Shown: positions 20,619 to 29,649, counted from the stretch's first letter. The stretch is 57,391 bases of DNA from Zetaproteobacteria bacterium CG1_02_55_237 (GCA_001871195.1 MNXA01000017.1:1-57391), one strand, 5' to 3'. Notes: generated from the sequence alone by a model not told the origin. Program-made: numbers and translations.

Positions 20619-21495
20619 GAAACGCCAGAAACCACCTTTCATGCTATCCATCACGCTGAACATCGCGCACCTGCGCGTTCGTATCCATTGCACTGAATCA
20701 GGCTGTAGCAAGGGTATCGAGGCACTTACCGCGCTGTATGAGCACAGCGAAGATGCAGACGGTGCAGACCTTTGCTTTACCATCAAGTCCTCCGCCGATG
20801 GCATAGCGCTTGCCTGCGATGGCGAATATATCTGGACGGGGAAAGAGGCTGGCGAGGTAGTCGCAGCCTTCGAATGGGCCTTCTACAACCACACCATTGC
20901 CATGCTTTATCCAGCCTTTGTCTCATTGCATGCCGCCACCGTAAGCTGGCAGGGGCACGGCATCACTATTGCCGGCACATCAGGGGCCGGTAAATCCAGC
21001 CTGTGCACTGCCGCGCTGCTGCACGGCGCCGACTATTTCAGCGATGAATATTCACTGCTCGATAAGAAGGGATACATCACACCCTTTCCACGTCCGTTGC
21101 AATGGGACAACAACGATCATCCGGCTTTCTCACGACAAGACATGCATGACTCCGGGCTGTTTGGCGAAGGAAGCTACGCATTCACCGGCCACGATGGGCA
21201 ACCCGTCACCTCCCTGCTCTGGCATCCAAGGCATCTGGGCATAGCGCCGACGAAGATGTCCCTGCTGATCCTGCCACGTTTCGATGCATCGATTGCTGCA
21301 GTCCAAGTCGAGCATGTGCTGCGCAGTCAGGCACTGATGGAACTGGCGGAGGAAATGCATCACAAACTGCCGGTGCAGGAACGCCTGCGCGAACTGCATC
21401 ATCGCATCCCCGAAACCACTCGATTTGTGCGCATCATCTTCCCGGATGTGCATCAGGCATGGAAGCAGGTGGAGCAACTGCTGACGAAAGGCTGA
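20593..21495 (+). CDS. HPr-kinase-related protein (HprK-like)
   Basis: Product of up to 300 residues related to the P-loop C-terminal domain of HPr kinase/phosphorylase. It has the Walker A motif GTSGAGKSSL (about 128-137), an upstream YPAFVSLHAATVSWQGHG and downstream HGADYFSDEYSLLD, as in HprK-related kinase A proteins associated with PqqD-like and nucleotidyltransferase genes. In paeninodin-type lasso peptide loci such kinases phosphorylate the peptide; a similar role here is inference. The start is uncertain: ATG 20593 overlaps pqqD by 26 bases, ATG 20641 is an alternative. It ends 7 bases from the convergent transporter gene. Confidence 0.82.
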   Translation: MPMPKPPTEKRQKPPFMLSITLNIAHLRVRIHCTESGCSKGIEALTALYEHSEDADGADLCFTIKSSADGIALACDGEYIWTGKEAGEVVAAFEWAFYNHTIAMLYPAFVSLHAATVSWQGHGITIAGTSGAGKSSLCTAALLHGADYFSDEYSLLDKKGYITPFPRPLQWDNNDHPAFSRQDMHDSGLFGEGSYAFTGHDGQPVTSLLWHPRHLGIAPTKMSLLILPRFDASIAAVQVEHVLRSQALMELAEEMHHKLPVQERLRELHHRIPETTRFVRIIFPDVHQAWKQVEQLLTKG

Positions 21496-21502
21496 ACCTG
21501 TA

Positions 21503-22657
21503 TTACCGACCAGGTAGCCCTTGGCGTGGCAATTGCAGACTCGCCCCGATACCCAGCAGAGCTAACACCGCGCAGACAAAAAAGGCGGATGAGAAATCAG
21601 CCGCACCATTGCCCTGCGTGGCAATCCAGCCGCAACCCATGATACCGATGGCCGTTCCCAAGCCGAAACCGGTAGCAGAATACCAGCCCTGTGCACTGGC
21701 CCGTCGGTGACTTGGTGCCAGTCGCTGCACCCAGGTGACGGCATTGATATGAAAGGCGGCGAAGCTTGCCGCATGCAACAGCTGTAACAGCAACAGCCAG
21801 ATCAGAGCGGTTGTCAGACCCATCCCCAGCCAGCGTAGCGCCGCCAGCAGCAGGCAGGCAGAAAGCAACAGTGCGGGTGCAGCTGCGGCCACCGGACGGG
21901 AATAGCGCCACATCAAAACAATCTCGGCCAGCACACCAAGCACCCAGAACGCGCCAACCTGCCAACCGGAATAGCCGGCCTGCAACAGATAAAGGCTGAA
22001 AAATCCGTAGTAGGCGCCATGTGAGGCCTGCATGATAAAACCGACCAACAGCAACCATTTCAGACTATGTTGCATCCCGCCGAGATGTCCTGCCTGCTCC
22101 TCGGCCTCTATCGAGCGATCGGGAAAACCAATGGCCGATATGGCCGTCACAAGCATCAGCACCGCTAGCCAATAAGGGAAGGCCAAAGATGCGTTATCGG
22201 CCAACCACAAGCCACCGAGCAGGGATGCGGCAACAAAACCAATGGAACCCCAGACACGCAATTTCCCATAATCGATCAGCGCCGCTTCCGACACAGCAAC
22301 CGATAACCCATCGGCCAGTGGCAGAACTGCCGCCCAAAGGCAGCCAAAGGCCAACACCAGTACAGCCAGCATCCAGTCAGACGAAGCCCATGGAAACATG
22401 CAAGCCAGCACGCCGGCGGCCAGCGATGCAAACAGGATGAAACGCGCCGGGCGTGGGTGAGCATCAAGCGCATGCCCGGCAATGGGTGGAGCCAACACCT
22501 TGGCAATGGACAACAGGCCGGTAAACAAGCCGATGGCTGCAACATCCATACCCCGGCCTGCCAAATACACCGGAAAAAACGGCAGCACGATGCCCAAGGC
22601 TGCGAAATAGGCGGCGTAGAACAGGCGGATATGATGCAGAGAGGCATGTGAAACCAT
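21503..22657 (-). CDS. MFS transporter, HcaT/phenylpropionate-permease-like
   Basis: Product of 384 residues with about 12 membrane segments. The N-terminal YAAYFAALGIVLPFFPVYLAGRGMDVAAIGLFTG and the cytoplasmic LRVWGSIGFVAASLLGG are typical of the MFS_1-like family named after the 3-phenylpropionate transporter HcaT. Substrate cannot be inferred, since family members occur widely without aromatic catabolism genes. It converges on the HPr-kinase-like gene with a 7-base gap; whether it belongs to the peptide locus as an exporter is open, and the opposite direction argues against. It is divergent from the beta-propeller lipoprotein gene with 62 bases between starts. Confidence 0.8.
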   Translation of the reverse strand: MVSHASLHHIRLFYAAYFAALGIVLPFFPVYLAGRGMDVAAIGLFTGLLSIAKVLAPPIAGHALDAHPRPARFILFASLAAGVLACMFPWASSDWMLAVLVLAFGCLWAAVLPLADGLSVAVSEAALIDYGKLRVWGSIGFVAASLLGGLWLADNASLAFPYWLAVLMLVTAISAIGFPDRSIEAEEQAGHLGGMQHSLKWLLLVGFIMQASHGAYYGFFSLYLLQAGYSGWQVGAFWVLGVLAEIVLMWRYSRPVAAAAPALLLSACLLLAALRWLGMGLTTALIWLLLLQLLHAASFAAFHINAVTWVQRLAPSHRRASAQGWYSATGFGLGTAIGIMGCGWIATQGNGAADFSSAFFVCAVLALLGIGASLQLPRQGLPGR

Positions 22658-22719
22658 GCCGCCATGCTATCCATAAACCGGCGCTTGCGCCGCATTGCTG
22701 ATTCTCACACAGTTGCATC

Positions 22720-23799
22720 ATGCGATTTGTCACAGTCCGAATTCCGACCCTGTTTTCCCTATTGCTGATTCTGTCTTTTGGCATATCCCTCAGCGCCTGC
22801 GACATGAACCCCACCGGCCTGCAAGTGGAAGCTGGCTGGCAGCAGCACTCCGTTGCTGTCTGGCGCAACAGCAACCCGGATATGCTGGCACTTTCCCCGA
22901 ACGGCAAGTGGCTTTATGTCAGCTGTGAGACCAAAGCAAGCCAGAATGCCCCAAGCCTGGCCGCCATCAATCTTGAAAATGGGAAGCAATTTTTCCTGAT
23001 TTTCGGTCTGATGCGCGCCGATGCGCTCAAATTCGCCCCCGATGGCAGCCTGTGGATCGGAGAGGAGTTTCCCGAGGGACTGATCTGGCGCGTTACCGAT
23101 ATCGACAAGCTGCCGGTCGAGCAGACCGTGGACCGGTTAAACCTGAATGCCAGTCATGCCGCTATCGTGCCGTTCAGGGCGGCCGGTCGATTTACCCACG
23201 AAGGTCTCACATTCTCAAACGATGGACACTTTGCCTATCTGGCCGATGAAGACAAAGCCGGTTCCATCTATCGCCTCAATCTGGCCAAGCGCAGCCTGAG
23301 TGTGCTTGATGAGTCACTGCAATGGCGCGAGGTGGAAGATCCGGATGAAGCCCGAGCCACAGCGCGCCATTTGCATGCGGCAACCTTCAATCGTCTGGAA
23401 GATATGGAGACCCTGCCGGATGGACGCATTCTGCTGGCCGAAACCGATGCCGGAAAAGTACTGGTCCTCTCCGACCATGGCACAAAGGCCAGCATCGAAA
23501 CGCTGCTGCATGATGAGCGCATCGCCCACCCCGACAACCTGGCCTGGGATGAGAAACGCCAACTGTTGTGGATTACCGATGACGGCAAACCCTCGGGCCT
23601 TTGGGCATGGGATGGCCGGGAGGTGCGCCGCATTGCCCTGCACCGCAAGGCCGAAATTACCGGTGTGTTACCCATTGGCGATGATATCTACATCAATCTG
23701 CAGGGAATGAAGAACGGTTCGGAACTGACTGTCCGACTGTTTGAGAGAAGTTTTGCGGATACACCCGCCGATCAAGCCGAATCTGCAAGCGAGGATTAA
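22720..23799 (+). CDS. Beta-propeller lipoprotein
   Basis: Product of 359 residues. An N-terminal signal with lipobox LSAC (Cys about 27) predicts lipid anchoring. The body has repeated propeller-type blades: PDMLALSPNGKWLYVSCE, ADALKFAPDGSLWIGEEF, HEGLTFSNDGHFAYLADED, MEDMETLPDGRILLAETD style strands and HPDNLAWDEKRQLLWITDD, similar to NHL/SMP-30 or PhoX-like (DUF839) folds. Enzymatic activity cannot be assigned: no metal ligands stand out. Expected in the periplasm attached to a membrane. It stands alone, facing ubiD tail-to-tail. Confidence 0.7.
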   Translation: MRFVTVRIPTLFSLLLILSFGISLSACDMNPTGLQVEAGWQQHSVAVWRNSNPDMLALSPNGKWLYVSCETKASQNAPSLAAINLENGKQFFLIFGLMRADALKFAPDGSLWIGEEFPEGLIWRVTDIDKLPVEQTVDRLNLNASHAAIVPFRAAGRFTHEGLTFSNDGHFAYLADEDKAGSIYRLNLAKRSLSVLDESLQWREVEDPDEARATARHLHAATFNRLEDMETLPDGRILLAETDAGKVLVLSDHGTKASIETLLHDERIAHPDNLAWDEKRQLLWITDDGKPSGLWAWDGREVRRIALHRKAEITGVLPIGDDIYINLQGMKNGSELTVRLFERSFADTPADQAESASED

Positions 23800-23829
23800 A
23801 CTCTAAGCCCGCAGATACCGGACCCCGTT

Positions 23830-25302
23830 CTATTGTTCCTCAATCAGCCCCAGTTCACGCACCAGCGCATCCGCACGTTCCTGCACATCGGCTGACATGA
23901 CAATTGGTCGCCCCCATTCTCGTGTCGTTTCGCCTTCCCATTTATTGGTCGCATCGATCCCGACCTTGGAACCTAGGCCAGACACAGGTGAGGCGAAATC
24001 GAGATAATCGATCGGCGTATTCTCGGCAAAGGTGAAATCACGCGCCGCATCCGAACGGGTGGATATCGCCCAGATTACCTCCGGCCACGAACGACAATCG
24101 ATATCATCATCCACGACGATGATGAACTTGGTGTACATGAACTGACGCAGGTAGGACCAGACACCGAACATCACGCGCTTGGCATGGCCGGCATAACCCT
24201 TTTTCATCGACACCACTGCCACGCGATAGGAGCACCCCTCCATGGGCAGGTAGAAATCAACGATCTCGGGAAACTGCTTGCGCAAAATCGGCACAAACAC
24301 TTCATTGAAGGCCAAGCCGAGCACAGCCGGTTCATCCGGCGGCTTACCGGTGTAGGTAGAGTGATAAATCGCATCCTTACGCATGCTCATGCGCTCGACT
24401 GTGAATACCGGAAACTTATCCACCTCGTTGTAATAGCCGGTATGATCGCCGAACGGACCTTCCTCGGCATATTCATCCAGCGATACATGTCCTTCGAGCA
24501 CAATCTCGGCACTGGCCGGCACCTGCAGGGGCACGCTCAGCCCCTCGCAAAGCACCGTTTTGCTGCCGCGCAACAGACCTGCGAACTGGTATTCGGAGAG
24601 TGTGTCCGGCACCGGTGTGACAGCTGCCAGAATAGTGGCCGGATCAGCGCCGATCACCACGATACAGGGGAAATTACGCGCACCTGCAGCCTTGGCCTCG
24701 CGGTGGTCCTGCGCCCCGCCGCGATGCTTGAGCCAGCGCATGATCAGTTTGTTTTTACCGATAAGCTGCTGCCTGTAAATGCCAAGATTGTGGCGTTCCT
24801 TGTTCGGCCCTTTGGTAACCACCAGGCCCCAGGTAATCAGCGGTGCTGCATCCTCCGGCCAGCAGGTCTGGATGGGTAGCAGACCCAGATCGACGTCATT
24901 GCCAACCAAAGATACTTCCTGCCACGCAGCCTTTTTGACCACCTTCGGGCTCATATCCAGCACCTTGCGGTACATCGGCAGCTTCTCCCAGGCATCGCGC
25001 ATACCCTTGGGTGGCTCCGGCTCCTTGAGCGCGGCCAGTAGTTCGCCGATGTCGCGCAGTCCGTCCACCGATGCCAGCCCCATGCCCAGCGCAATACGCT
25101 CCGCCGTGCCGAACAGATTGGTCAGCATCGGCATGTCGTGCCCTCTCACGTTCTCGAAAAGCAGTGCAGGACCGCCAGCCTCAAGCACCCGGCTTGATAT
25201 TGCAGTGATCTCAAGCTCAGCCGAAACCTCAGCGCTGATGCGCTTGAGTAAACCGCGCTTTTCCAGGTCGGCAATAAAGCTGCGCATGTCCGGATAGCTC
25301 AA
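23830..25302 (-). CDS. ubiD: UbiD family decarboxylase (4-hydroxy-3-polyprenylbenzoate decarboxylase)
   Basis: Product of 490 residues; UbiD removes the carboxyl group of the polyprenyl-hydroxybenzoate precursor of ubiquinone using prenylated FMN made by UbiX (not in this window). It matches UbiD from end to end, for example [21 protein letters not shown], the [19 protein letters not shown] block near the cofactor site and [21 protein letters not shown]. The start is TTG 25302, which lines up with the start of the E. coli protein and overlaps the TGA of the upstream STAS gene (TTGA); ATG 25287 is the alternative. Coupling to an anti-anti-sigma gene is unusual. Confidence 0.94.
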   Translation of the reverse strand: MSYPDMRSFIADLEKRGLLKRISAEVSAELEITAISSRVLEAGGPALLFENVRGHDMPMLTNLFGTAERIALGMGLASVDGLRDIGELLAALKEPEPPKGMRDAWEKLPMYRKVLDMSPKVVKKAAWQEVSLVGNDVDLGLLPIQTCWPEDAAPLITWGLVVTKGPNKERHNLGIYRQQLIGKNKLIMRWLKHRGGAQDHREAKAAGARNFPCIVVIGADPATILAAVTPVPDTLSEYQFAGLLRGSKTVLCEGLSVPLQVPASAEIVLEGHVSLDEYAEEGPFGDHTGYYNEVDKFPVFTVERMSMRKDAIYHSTYTGKPPDEPAVLGLAFNEVFVPILRKQFPEIVDFYLPMEGCSYRVAVVSMKKGYAGHAKRVMFGVWSYLRQFMYTKFIIVVDDDIDCRSWPEVIWAISTRSDAARDFTFAENTPIDYLDFASPVSGLGSKVGIDATNKWEGETTREWGRPIVMSADVQERADALVRELGLIEEQ

Positions 25303-25634
25303 GCCACGTCTGCCTGCGACTCGATATCGAACACCGTATCCAATTTGGCCAGCTCGAAGATATCACGCACATTGTCGCAAAGGCCGGAGAGTACAAAACG
25401 CCTGCCCTCGGCCGCGCGACTCCACTGCAAACCCTCTACCAGCGTGGCCAGACCGGCCGAATCAATAAAGCCAACACCACTGAGATCAACATGGATCTGC
25501 TGTTGCTTGGCATTCAACATGGGTTTGAGCTGCTTACGCAAGGCCATTGCAGTGTGAATGTTGACCACGCCGCTGAGTACCAGCCGCGCAGCACCATTCG
25601 CATGTTTGGTTTCGCTTATATCAAGCTTCATCAT
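25299..25634 (-). CDS. STAS-domain anti-anti-sigma factor
   Basis: Product of 111 residues forming one STAS domain: [31 protein letters not shown], the central [23 protein letters not shown] with the phosphorylatable serine in DSAGLA, and [14 protein letters not shown]. Proteins of the SpoIIAA/RsbV type bind anti-sigma kinases when unphosphorylated. The gene follows an RsbW-like kinase gene by 8 bases and leads into ubiD with a TTGA overlap. ATG 25634 or the immediately following ATG 25631 may be used; AGGGAG lies upstream. Confidence 0.88.
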   Translation of the reverse strand: MMKLDISETKHANGAARLVLSGVVNIHTAMALRKQLKPMLNAKQQQIHVDLSGVGFIDSAGLATLVEGLQWSRAAEGRRFVLSGLCDNVRDIFELAKLDTVFDIESQADVA

Positions 25635-25642
25635 TCTGCTCC

Positions 25643-26065
25643 CTATCTCAAATACTTGATGAGCCGCCAGCGATTGCCATCGGCCAACGCCTCGTGCTCA
25701 ACCTTATCCATCACCGCGCGCATCAGGTGCATGCCAAGCCCCCCGGGCTTCACCTCTTCTCCATGATAAGGCACCGGCCAGCCCAACATTTCATCCTTAA
25801 GCAGCGGCGCCGCATAATCGCGCAACTCAAAACTAAGCATATCGCCCTGCCAGGAGGTAGACATCTCGACCTTCCCTTCCTGCCCCTTATAACCGTGCTG
25901 TGCAATATTGGCGAACAACTCATCCACGGCCAGGATCATACGATTGATCTGCTTGTCGGACAGGCCGACACGATGCCCCATCACCTCCACCATGGAGGAA
26001 AGCACATGCACACAATCGCAAGCGCTGTTCAGGTTGCAACTCAACTGACTATCAGAATCGGCCAT
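25643..26065 (-). CDS. RsbW-like anti-sigma factor kinase
   Basis: Product of 140 residues of the HATPase_c_2 type: MILAVDELFANIAQHGYKG carries the N-box Asp/Glu-Asn, and DYAAPLL with PGGLGMHLMRAVMDKVEH supplies the ATP-lid and G-box. Such kinases phosphorylate a STAS partner, here very likely the product of the next gene, and sequester a sigma factor or another target. No sigma factor and no PP2C phosphatase gene are in view, so the output may be something other than a sigma factor. The 95 bases upstream (26066-26160) show no gene. Confidence 0.88.
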   Translation of the reverse strand: MADSDSQLSCNLNSACDCVHVLSSMVEVMGHRVGLSDKQINRMILAVDELFANIAQHGYKGQEGKVEMSTSWQGDMLSFELRDYAAPLLKDEMLGWPVPYHGEEVKPGGLGMHLMRAVMDKVEHEALADGNRWRLIKYLR

Positions 26066-26160
26066 GACGCTATTCCACGCGTGCCATGCTTGGATTGCAA
26101 GACCTTGGACCCATCAAGCGAGAGAGCAGAAATAATGCGACAAACCAGCAAACGGCGTGC

Positions 26161-26973
26161 TTATTCGCTGTGTGCCTTTTGCAGGGCCTGCTGCACCGCA
26201 CTGGCGCGCTGCAACCACACCTGCCGCCGGATCGGATCCGTTTCCATTTCAGTAGCCAGATTAAGCGCCTGCAACATCAGCCGGGGATCCCCTGCACGAC
26301 GCAACAAATCGAGCGCCTGATTCAAATGCTTCCAGGCGGAATTTTCTGTCACGCCGTCCAGCGCTGCTTTGCTGCGTATAAGTTCAGCCAGCCCAAGATG
26401 AGCCCGAGCCGCATAGATAAACCCGGAGCGATCCTGCCCGACCAACTCCAGCACCCGGCCATAGGCATGGCGCGCCAGATCAGACTGATGCCTTAGCTGG
26501 GCCAAGCGGGCGGCGGCGAGGTGAACATCAATGGGAAAGGAATCAGGCACCTCAAGCAGATTGTCACTTTCAGCAACCTTACCTTCAGTCGAATCACGCT
26601 CATCCAGCAGCGCCAGCGCCAGACCAGCGCGCTGCCTGTTCACCGCATCATGCACCTCGTCTGCCTGCCGCATAGCCTGCAAATAAGCTGCGCGCGCTGC
26701 TGTTGTATCACCGCTGGCGGCATAGGCACGGCCAAGGTTGTACCAGCCGAGCGACATCAAACGCTCATCATCGGCAAGCGTTGCCGCCTGCAAGGACTTC
26801 TCGAACAGCATCTGGGCGCTTTTCCACTGCTCCCGACCCAGTGCATCCACCCCTGCCCGCGCCAAGCCCTCGGCTCTCGCCTGATAGGGATTGGTTACCT
26901 GCGTTTGCGGCGGCTCATGCCTTGTCGCACATGCCACCATGCACAGCAGAAGAATCAGGCCAAGGGTTCTCAC
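26161..26973 (-). CDS. TPR lipoprotein of the MCE operon
   Basis: Product of 270 residues. N-terminal signal with lipobox MVAC (Cys15) is followed by TPR-like helices, for example LARAGVDALGREQWKSAQMLFEKSLQAA and MSLGWYNLGRAYAASGDTTAARAAYLQAM. No enzymatic motif. It is the last gene of the four-gene transport unit and its ATG overlaps the TGA of the MCE gene in ATGA. In Mla systems an outer-membrane lipoprotein (MlaA) or periplasmic carrier completes the pathway; this protein is unrelated to those in sequence but may fill the place of a partner. Confidence 0.78.
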   Translation of the reverse strand: MRTLGLILLLCMVACATRHEPPQTQVTNPYQARAEGLARAGVDALGREQWKSAQMLFEKSLQAATLADDERLMSLGWYNLGRAYAASGDTTAARAAYLQAMRQADEVHDAVNRQRAGLALALLDERDSTEGKVAESDNLLEVPDSFPIDVHLAAARLAQLRHQSDLARHAYGRVLELVGQDRSGFIYAARAHLGLAELIRSKAALDGVTENSAWKHLNQALDLLRRAGDPRLMLQALNLATEMETDPIRRQVWLQRASAVQQALQKAHSE

Positions 26974-27977
26974 GGAGCTACATCCATGGCCGGTGGCGCA
27001 ACCAGCTCACTACCCGTCGGCTTCGCTTCACTCGCCCCCCCGCCCAACCAGGAACTCCTGATTGAACCGGCCAGACGCCGCATCTCCACCATGGCATCAC
27101 GCGATTCCTGTGCCAATCCGGGCAGCTCCGGCGTCAACTGCTGCAAATCCGCAGCAATGCCATTGAGCGAACGGCTCAAATCATCCAGGCGCTCCACCAG
27201 CGCCCGACTCTGGGCCAGCGCCTCCGGTGCCTGACGGCGCAACTCTTCAGTTAACGGCACGATATTCTTCAGCACCTGAGCGGTCTGCTGCAGGGATTTG
27301 GCCAGATGTTCACCTGCACCGTTATCAGCCAGCTGCTGCGATAAACGTTCGAACTGCATTGCTGCTTCCGATACGCGCACGATGGTCTGCTGGATGGCGC
27401 CCTGATCCACGCCCTGTGTGGCAGCCCGTATGTTCGCAGTGGCCAAACGCACATCGCCCTGCGGATTATTCAGCCAACGGGCCAGTTGCACCAGTTCGCC
27501 AAGCAGTGAATCCGCACTGGCTACGGCCGGCTTCATATCCATCAACAACTGCTCCAGGGTGGCCTGTTCGCGAAATGGCAGCTGCGCACCATCATCCAGC
27601 ATCGCGGTTTGCACATCGCCGGATGTCACTTCAACAATTTCCTGCCCCAACAGGCCGGGCTTGACCAGTTGTACCGTACTTCCCTGATGCAGCATGCCGC
27701 GATAACGATCAAGCAGACGCAGCGCAATGCGCACCTCGCCGCGCGGTTGCAGCTCGATATCATCAACCCGGCCGACGGTAAAACCCTGAAACTTCACCTC
27801 CTGCCCGACAAAAAAGGCGGAAGCAGAGGGCGGCGCAACATAAAGCGTGAATTTGCGGGCAAACAGCTCGGTGCGCAGCGTAGCCACCAGCAACAGGGCC
27901 ACGATGGCGCCCAGCCCCAGCATCACGAACCAGCCCACTTTGCGGCGAATGCCATCCACGAAATTTCCCCTTGTCAT
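26970..27977 (-). CDS. MCE/MlaD-family lipid-binding protein
   Basis: Product of 335 residues. N-terminal membrane anchor (about 15-35) precedes one MCE domain (KFTLYVAPPSASAFFVGQEVKFQGFTVGRVDDIELQ to about residue 130), then a long helical tail rich in Leu and Gln (about 150-320) that can form a coiled-coil channel or needle. MCE proteins form hexamers in the periplasm that carry lipids between membranes. Start ATG 27977 overlaps the TGA of the ATPase-like gene in ATGA; a longer open N-terminus lies in the other gene. Confidence 0.88.
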   Translation of the reverse strand: MTRGNFVDGIRRKVGWFVMLGLGAIVALLLVATLRTELFARKFTLYVAPPSASAFFVGQEVKFQGFTVGRVDDIELQPRGEVRIALRLLDRYRGMLHQGSTVQLVKPGLLGQEIVEVTSGDVQTAMLDDGAQLPFREQATLEQLLMDMKPAVASADSLLGELVQLARWLNNPQGDVRLATANIRAATQGVDQGAIQQTIVRVSEAAMQFERLSQQLADNGAGEHLAKSLQQTAQVLKNIVPLTEELRRQAPEALAQSRALVERLDDLSRSLNGIAADLQQLTPELPGLAQESRDAMVEMRRLAGSIRSSWLGGGASEAKPTGSELVAPPAMDVAP

Positions 27978-28606
27978 AAGGTCTCCTCTGCACTGGCAAA
28001 TTCCAGACTCTGACAAAAATTCAGCCCCGAACCATCCTGCGCCGAGGCGGAAAGATACAAGACTCCGGCGCCAAGCTGCTCAACAACATCGCAAAAAAGG
28101 TGCCGGAACATATTCTGTCGATGCGGCTGAATGCCGCTATGCGCATCCTGAACAACAATAAAATCGGGGCACATCAGCATGGCGCGAGCCAGTGCTATGA
28201 CCGCATGCATATATGTGGAGCGCTCACCGGCCTGCTCATCCAGCTTTTCAGCAATATCAAGTCGCCTGGCTACTTCCGGCAAGGCCTCGGTAGCGCGAAC
28301 GATCTCGACATCCCGACCGGCATACAGGAAGGGCAACAGAATATTCTCGCGCAGGCTCAAATTGGCCAGCGTGCTGCATTGATTCAACATGCAGGCCACG
28401 CGTTCCGAGAATTTCTCGCTGCCACCGGGAAAATCGCCCTCGTCCGTTTCCAGCCACACACCGCTTCCCGGCATGTTCATCTGCTTCAGCCACTCAAGCT
28501 GATAACGGCGCGGCATCACCAGCCGCCGCTTCTCGCCATGCAGCACATACCCTGCCGACACCTCGACATCGAGCAGTGACATCGCTTCCCAGCACAGGCG
28601 CGTCAT
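27974..28606 (-). CDS. Degenerate ABC ATPase-like subunit without Walker A
   Basis: Product of 210 residues in the position of MlaF. Recognisable ABC elements are the Q-loop region MLNQCSTLANLSLRENILL and the block AGERSTYMHAVIALARAMLMCPDFIVVQDAHSG, matching the signature, Walker B and D-loop in order. But no GxxGxGKS P-loop exists; the place is taken by VMPRRYQLEWLKQMNMP, and Walker B has Q-D instead of D-E. So ATP hydrolysis seems unlikely unless a frameshift hides the motif; the frame is clean and neighbours are intact. ATG 28606 overlaps the TGA of the permease gene (ATGA). The frame stays open 27 codons upstream but within the permease gene. Confidence 0.8.
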   Translation of the reverse strand: MTRLCWEAMSLLDVEVSAGYVLHGEKRRLVMPRRYQLEWLKQMNMPGSGVWLETDEGDFPGGSEKFSERVACMLNQCSTLANLSLRENILLPFLYAGRDVEIVRATEALPEVARRLDIAEKLDEQAGERSTYMHAVIALARAMLMCPDFIVVQDAHSGIQPHRQNMFRHLFCDVVEQLGAGVLYLSASAQDGSGLNFCQSLEFASAEETL

Positions 28607-29424
28607 AGCAGGCTCCGGAATAACGCAATGCTCACATCGGCAAACACCATCAGCATCAAACCCCACAGCACGCCCCGCGTGGTGCACACTGGAATCTGAT
28701 TCGGATTATTTCCGGCCCGTGCCCCCTGAAACAGCAGCATGGCACAGCTGAGCAGTGGATAGAGCAAGCCCTTCGCAGCGAGCAACAGCATACCGTCGAG
28801 ACTGGCGCCACGCCGCACCTCAAGCAGGAACTGGGTAAAATTCATCTCATTGGTCCATGCCAGCATCAGGCCGCCCATCCAGATAGAGGCACCGGCAAAC
28901 AGCATGGTCAGAATCAGACCGCAAAGACCAAAGGCAAGAAAGCGGGGCAGGAACAAATACTCCACCGTGGATATACCCATGCTTTTCAGCAGCATGTCTT
29001 CACCGCGCACATGCATATGGCCGATCTCGGTGACCACCGCGACACCTGAACGGGCCAGCAGGAACACCCCGACAATAAGCGGCGCCATTTCCTGCACCAG
29101 TAACGCATTGAGCAGCTTGCCGATCAGGGATGGGTCATTGAGTTGGCGGGCAAACGGTACAACGCTGTACACGGCCGTAGCGCCGGCCAGCACAATCATG
29201 GTCGCCACCCATGGCAGGCTTTGTACCCCGGTAAAGTAAACCTGACGAATCAGCACATGCATTACCGCAGGGCGCGCAACCCATTTCAGGCGCACAAATT
29301 GGCGCAGCATGGCGGCAACAAACACATAAAACTGCCCCATTCCGGCCAGCAGATGCAGGGTAGCCTCACCGATAACTTCTGCGCGGCTGTTCCATCGTCC
29401 TGAATATGTCGTGCTCATGTCCAT
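28603..29424 (-). CDS. MlaE/YrbE-family permease
   Basis: Product of 273 residues with about 5-6 membrane segments and the family core VQEMAPLIVGVFLLARSGVAVVTEIGHMHVRGEDMLLKSMGI, the conserved loop of MlaE proteins. It would form the inner-membrane part of a lipid transporter with the MCE protein. First gene of a four-gene operon whose members overlap by 4 bases each. ATG 29424 is used; ATG 29418 two codons later is nearly as good. The typical MlaE loop has E-LG-M; here ITEIGHMHV is similar, supporting function. Confidence 0.88.
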   Translation of the reverse strand: MDMSTTYSGRWNSRAEVIGEATLHLLAGMGQFYVFVAAMLRQFVRLKWVARPAVMHVLIRQVYFTGVQSLPWVATMIVLAGATAVYSVVPFARQLNDPSLIGKLLNALLVQEMAPLIVGVFLLARSGVAVVTEIGHMHVRGEDMLLKSMGISTVEYLFLPRFLAFGLCGLILTMLFAGASIWMGGLMLAWTNEMNFTQFLLEVRRGASLDGMLLLAAKGLLYPLLSCAMLLFQGARAGNNPNQIPVCTTRGVLWGLMLMVFADVSIALFRSLL

Positions 29425-29518
29425 GCCTGCATTGTAGGGGAAGAAGGCGGATTATGTGTTATATATGTCACAAGTAAGTCCATTTATCCTTTCAGTCGAC
29501 ATCGGCCAGTCAGGCAAA

Positions 29519-29557
29519 AGATGCAGTTGATTCTATGCTGAAACAGAGACTGCATCT
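29519..29557. promoter_or_regulatory. Inverted repeat before ppiD
   Basis: AGATGCAGT (29519-29527) and ACTGCATCT (29549-29557) are perfect 9-base inverted arms separated by 21 bases. It lies in the 225-base region between the divergent permease and ppiD genes, which otherwise shows no clear promoter. Possible operator; the long loop makes a terminator unlikely. Confidence 0.3.
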
Positions 29558-29649
29558 ATTCCACACTTGTTGCACCTTTCCACCCCCTTGGGTAGCGTCG
29601 CGCAGCCGGTTAAATGCCGGTTTTACAGTCTTCTCAAGGGGTTTTTCCC

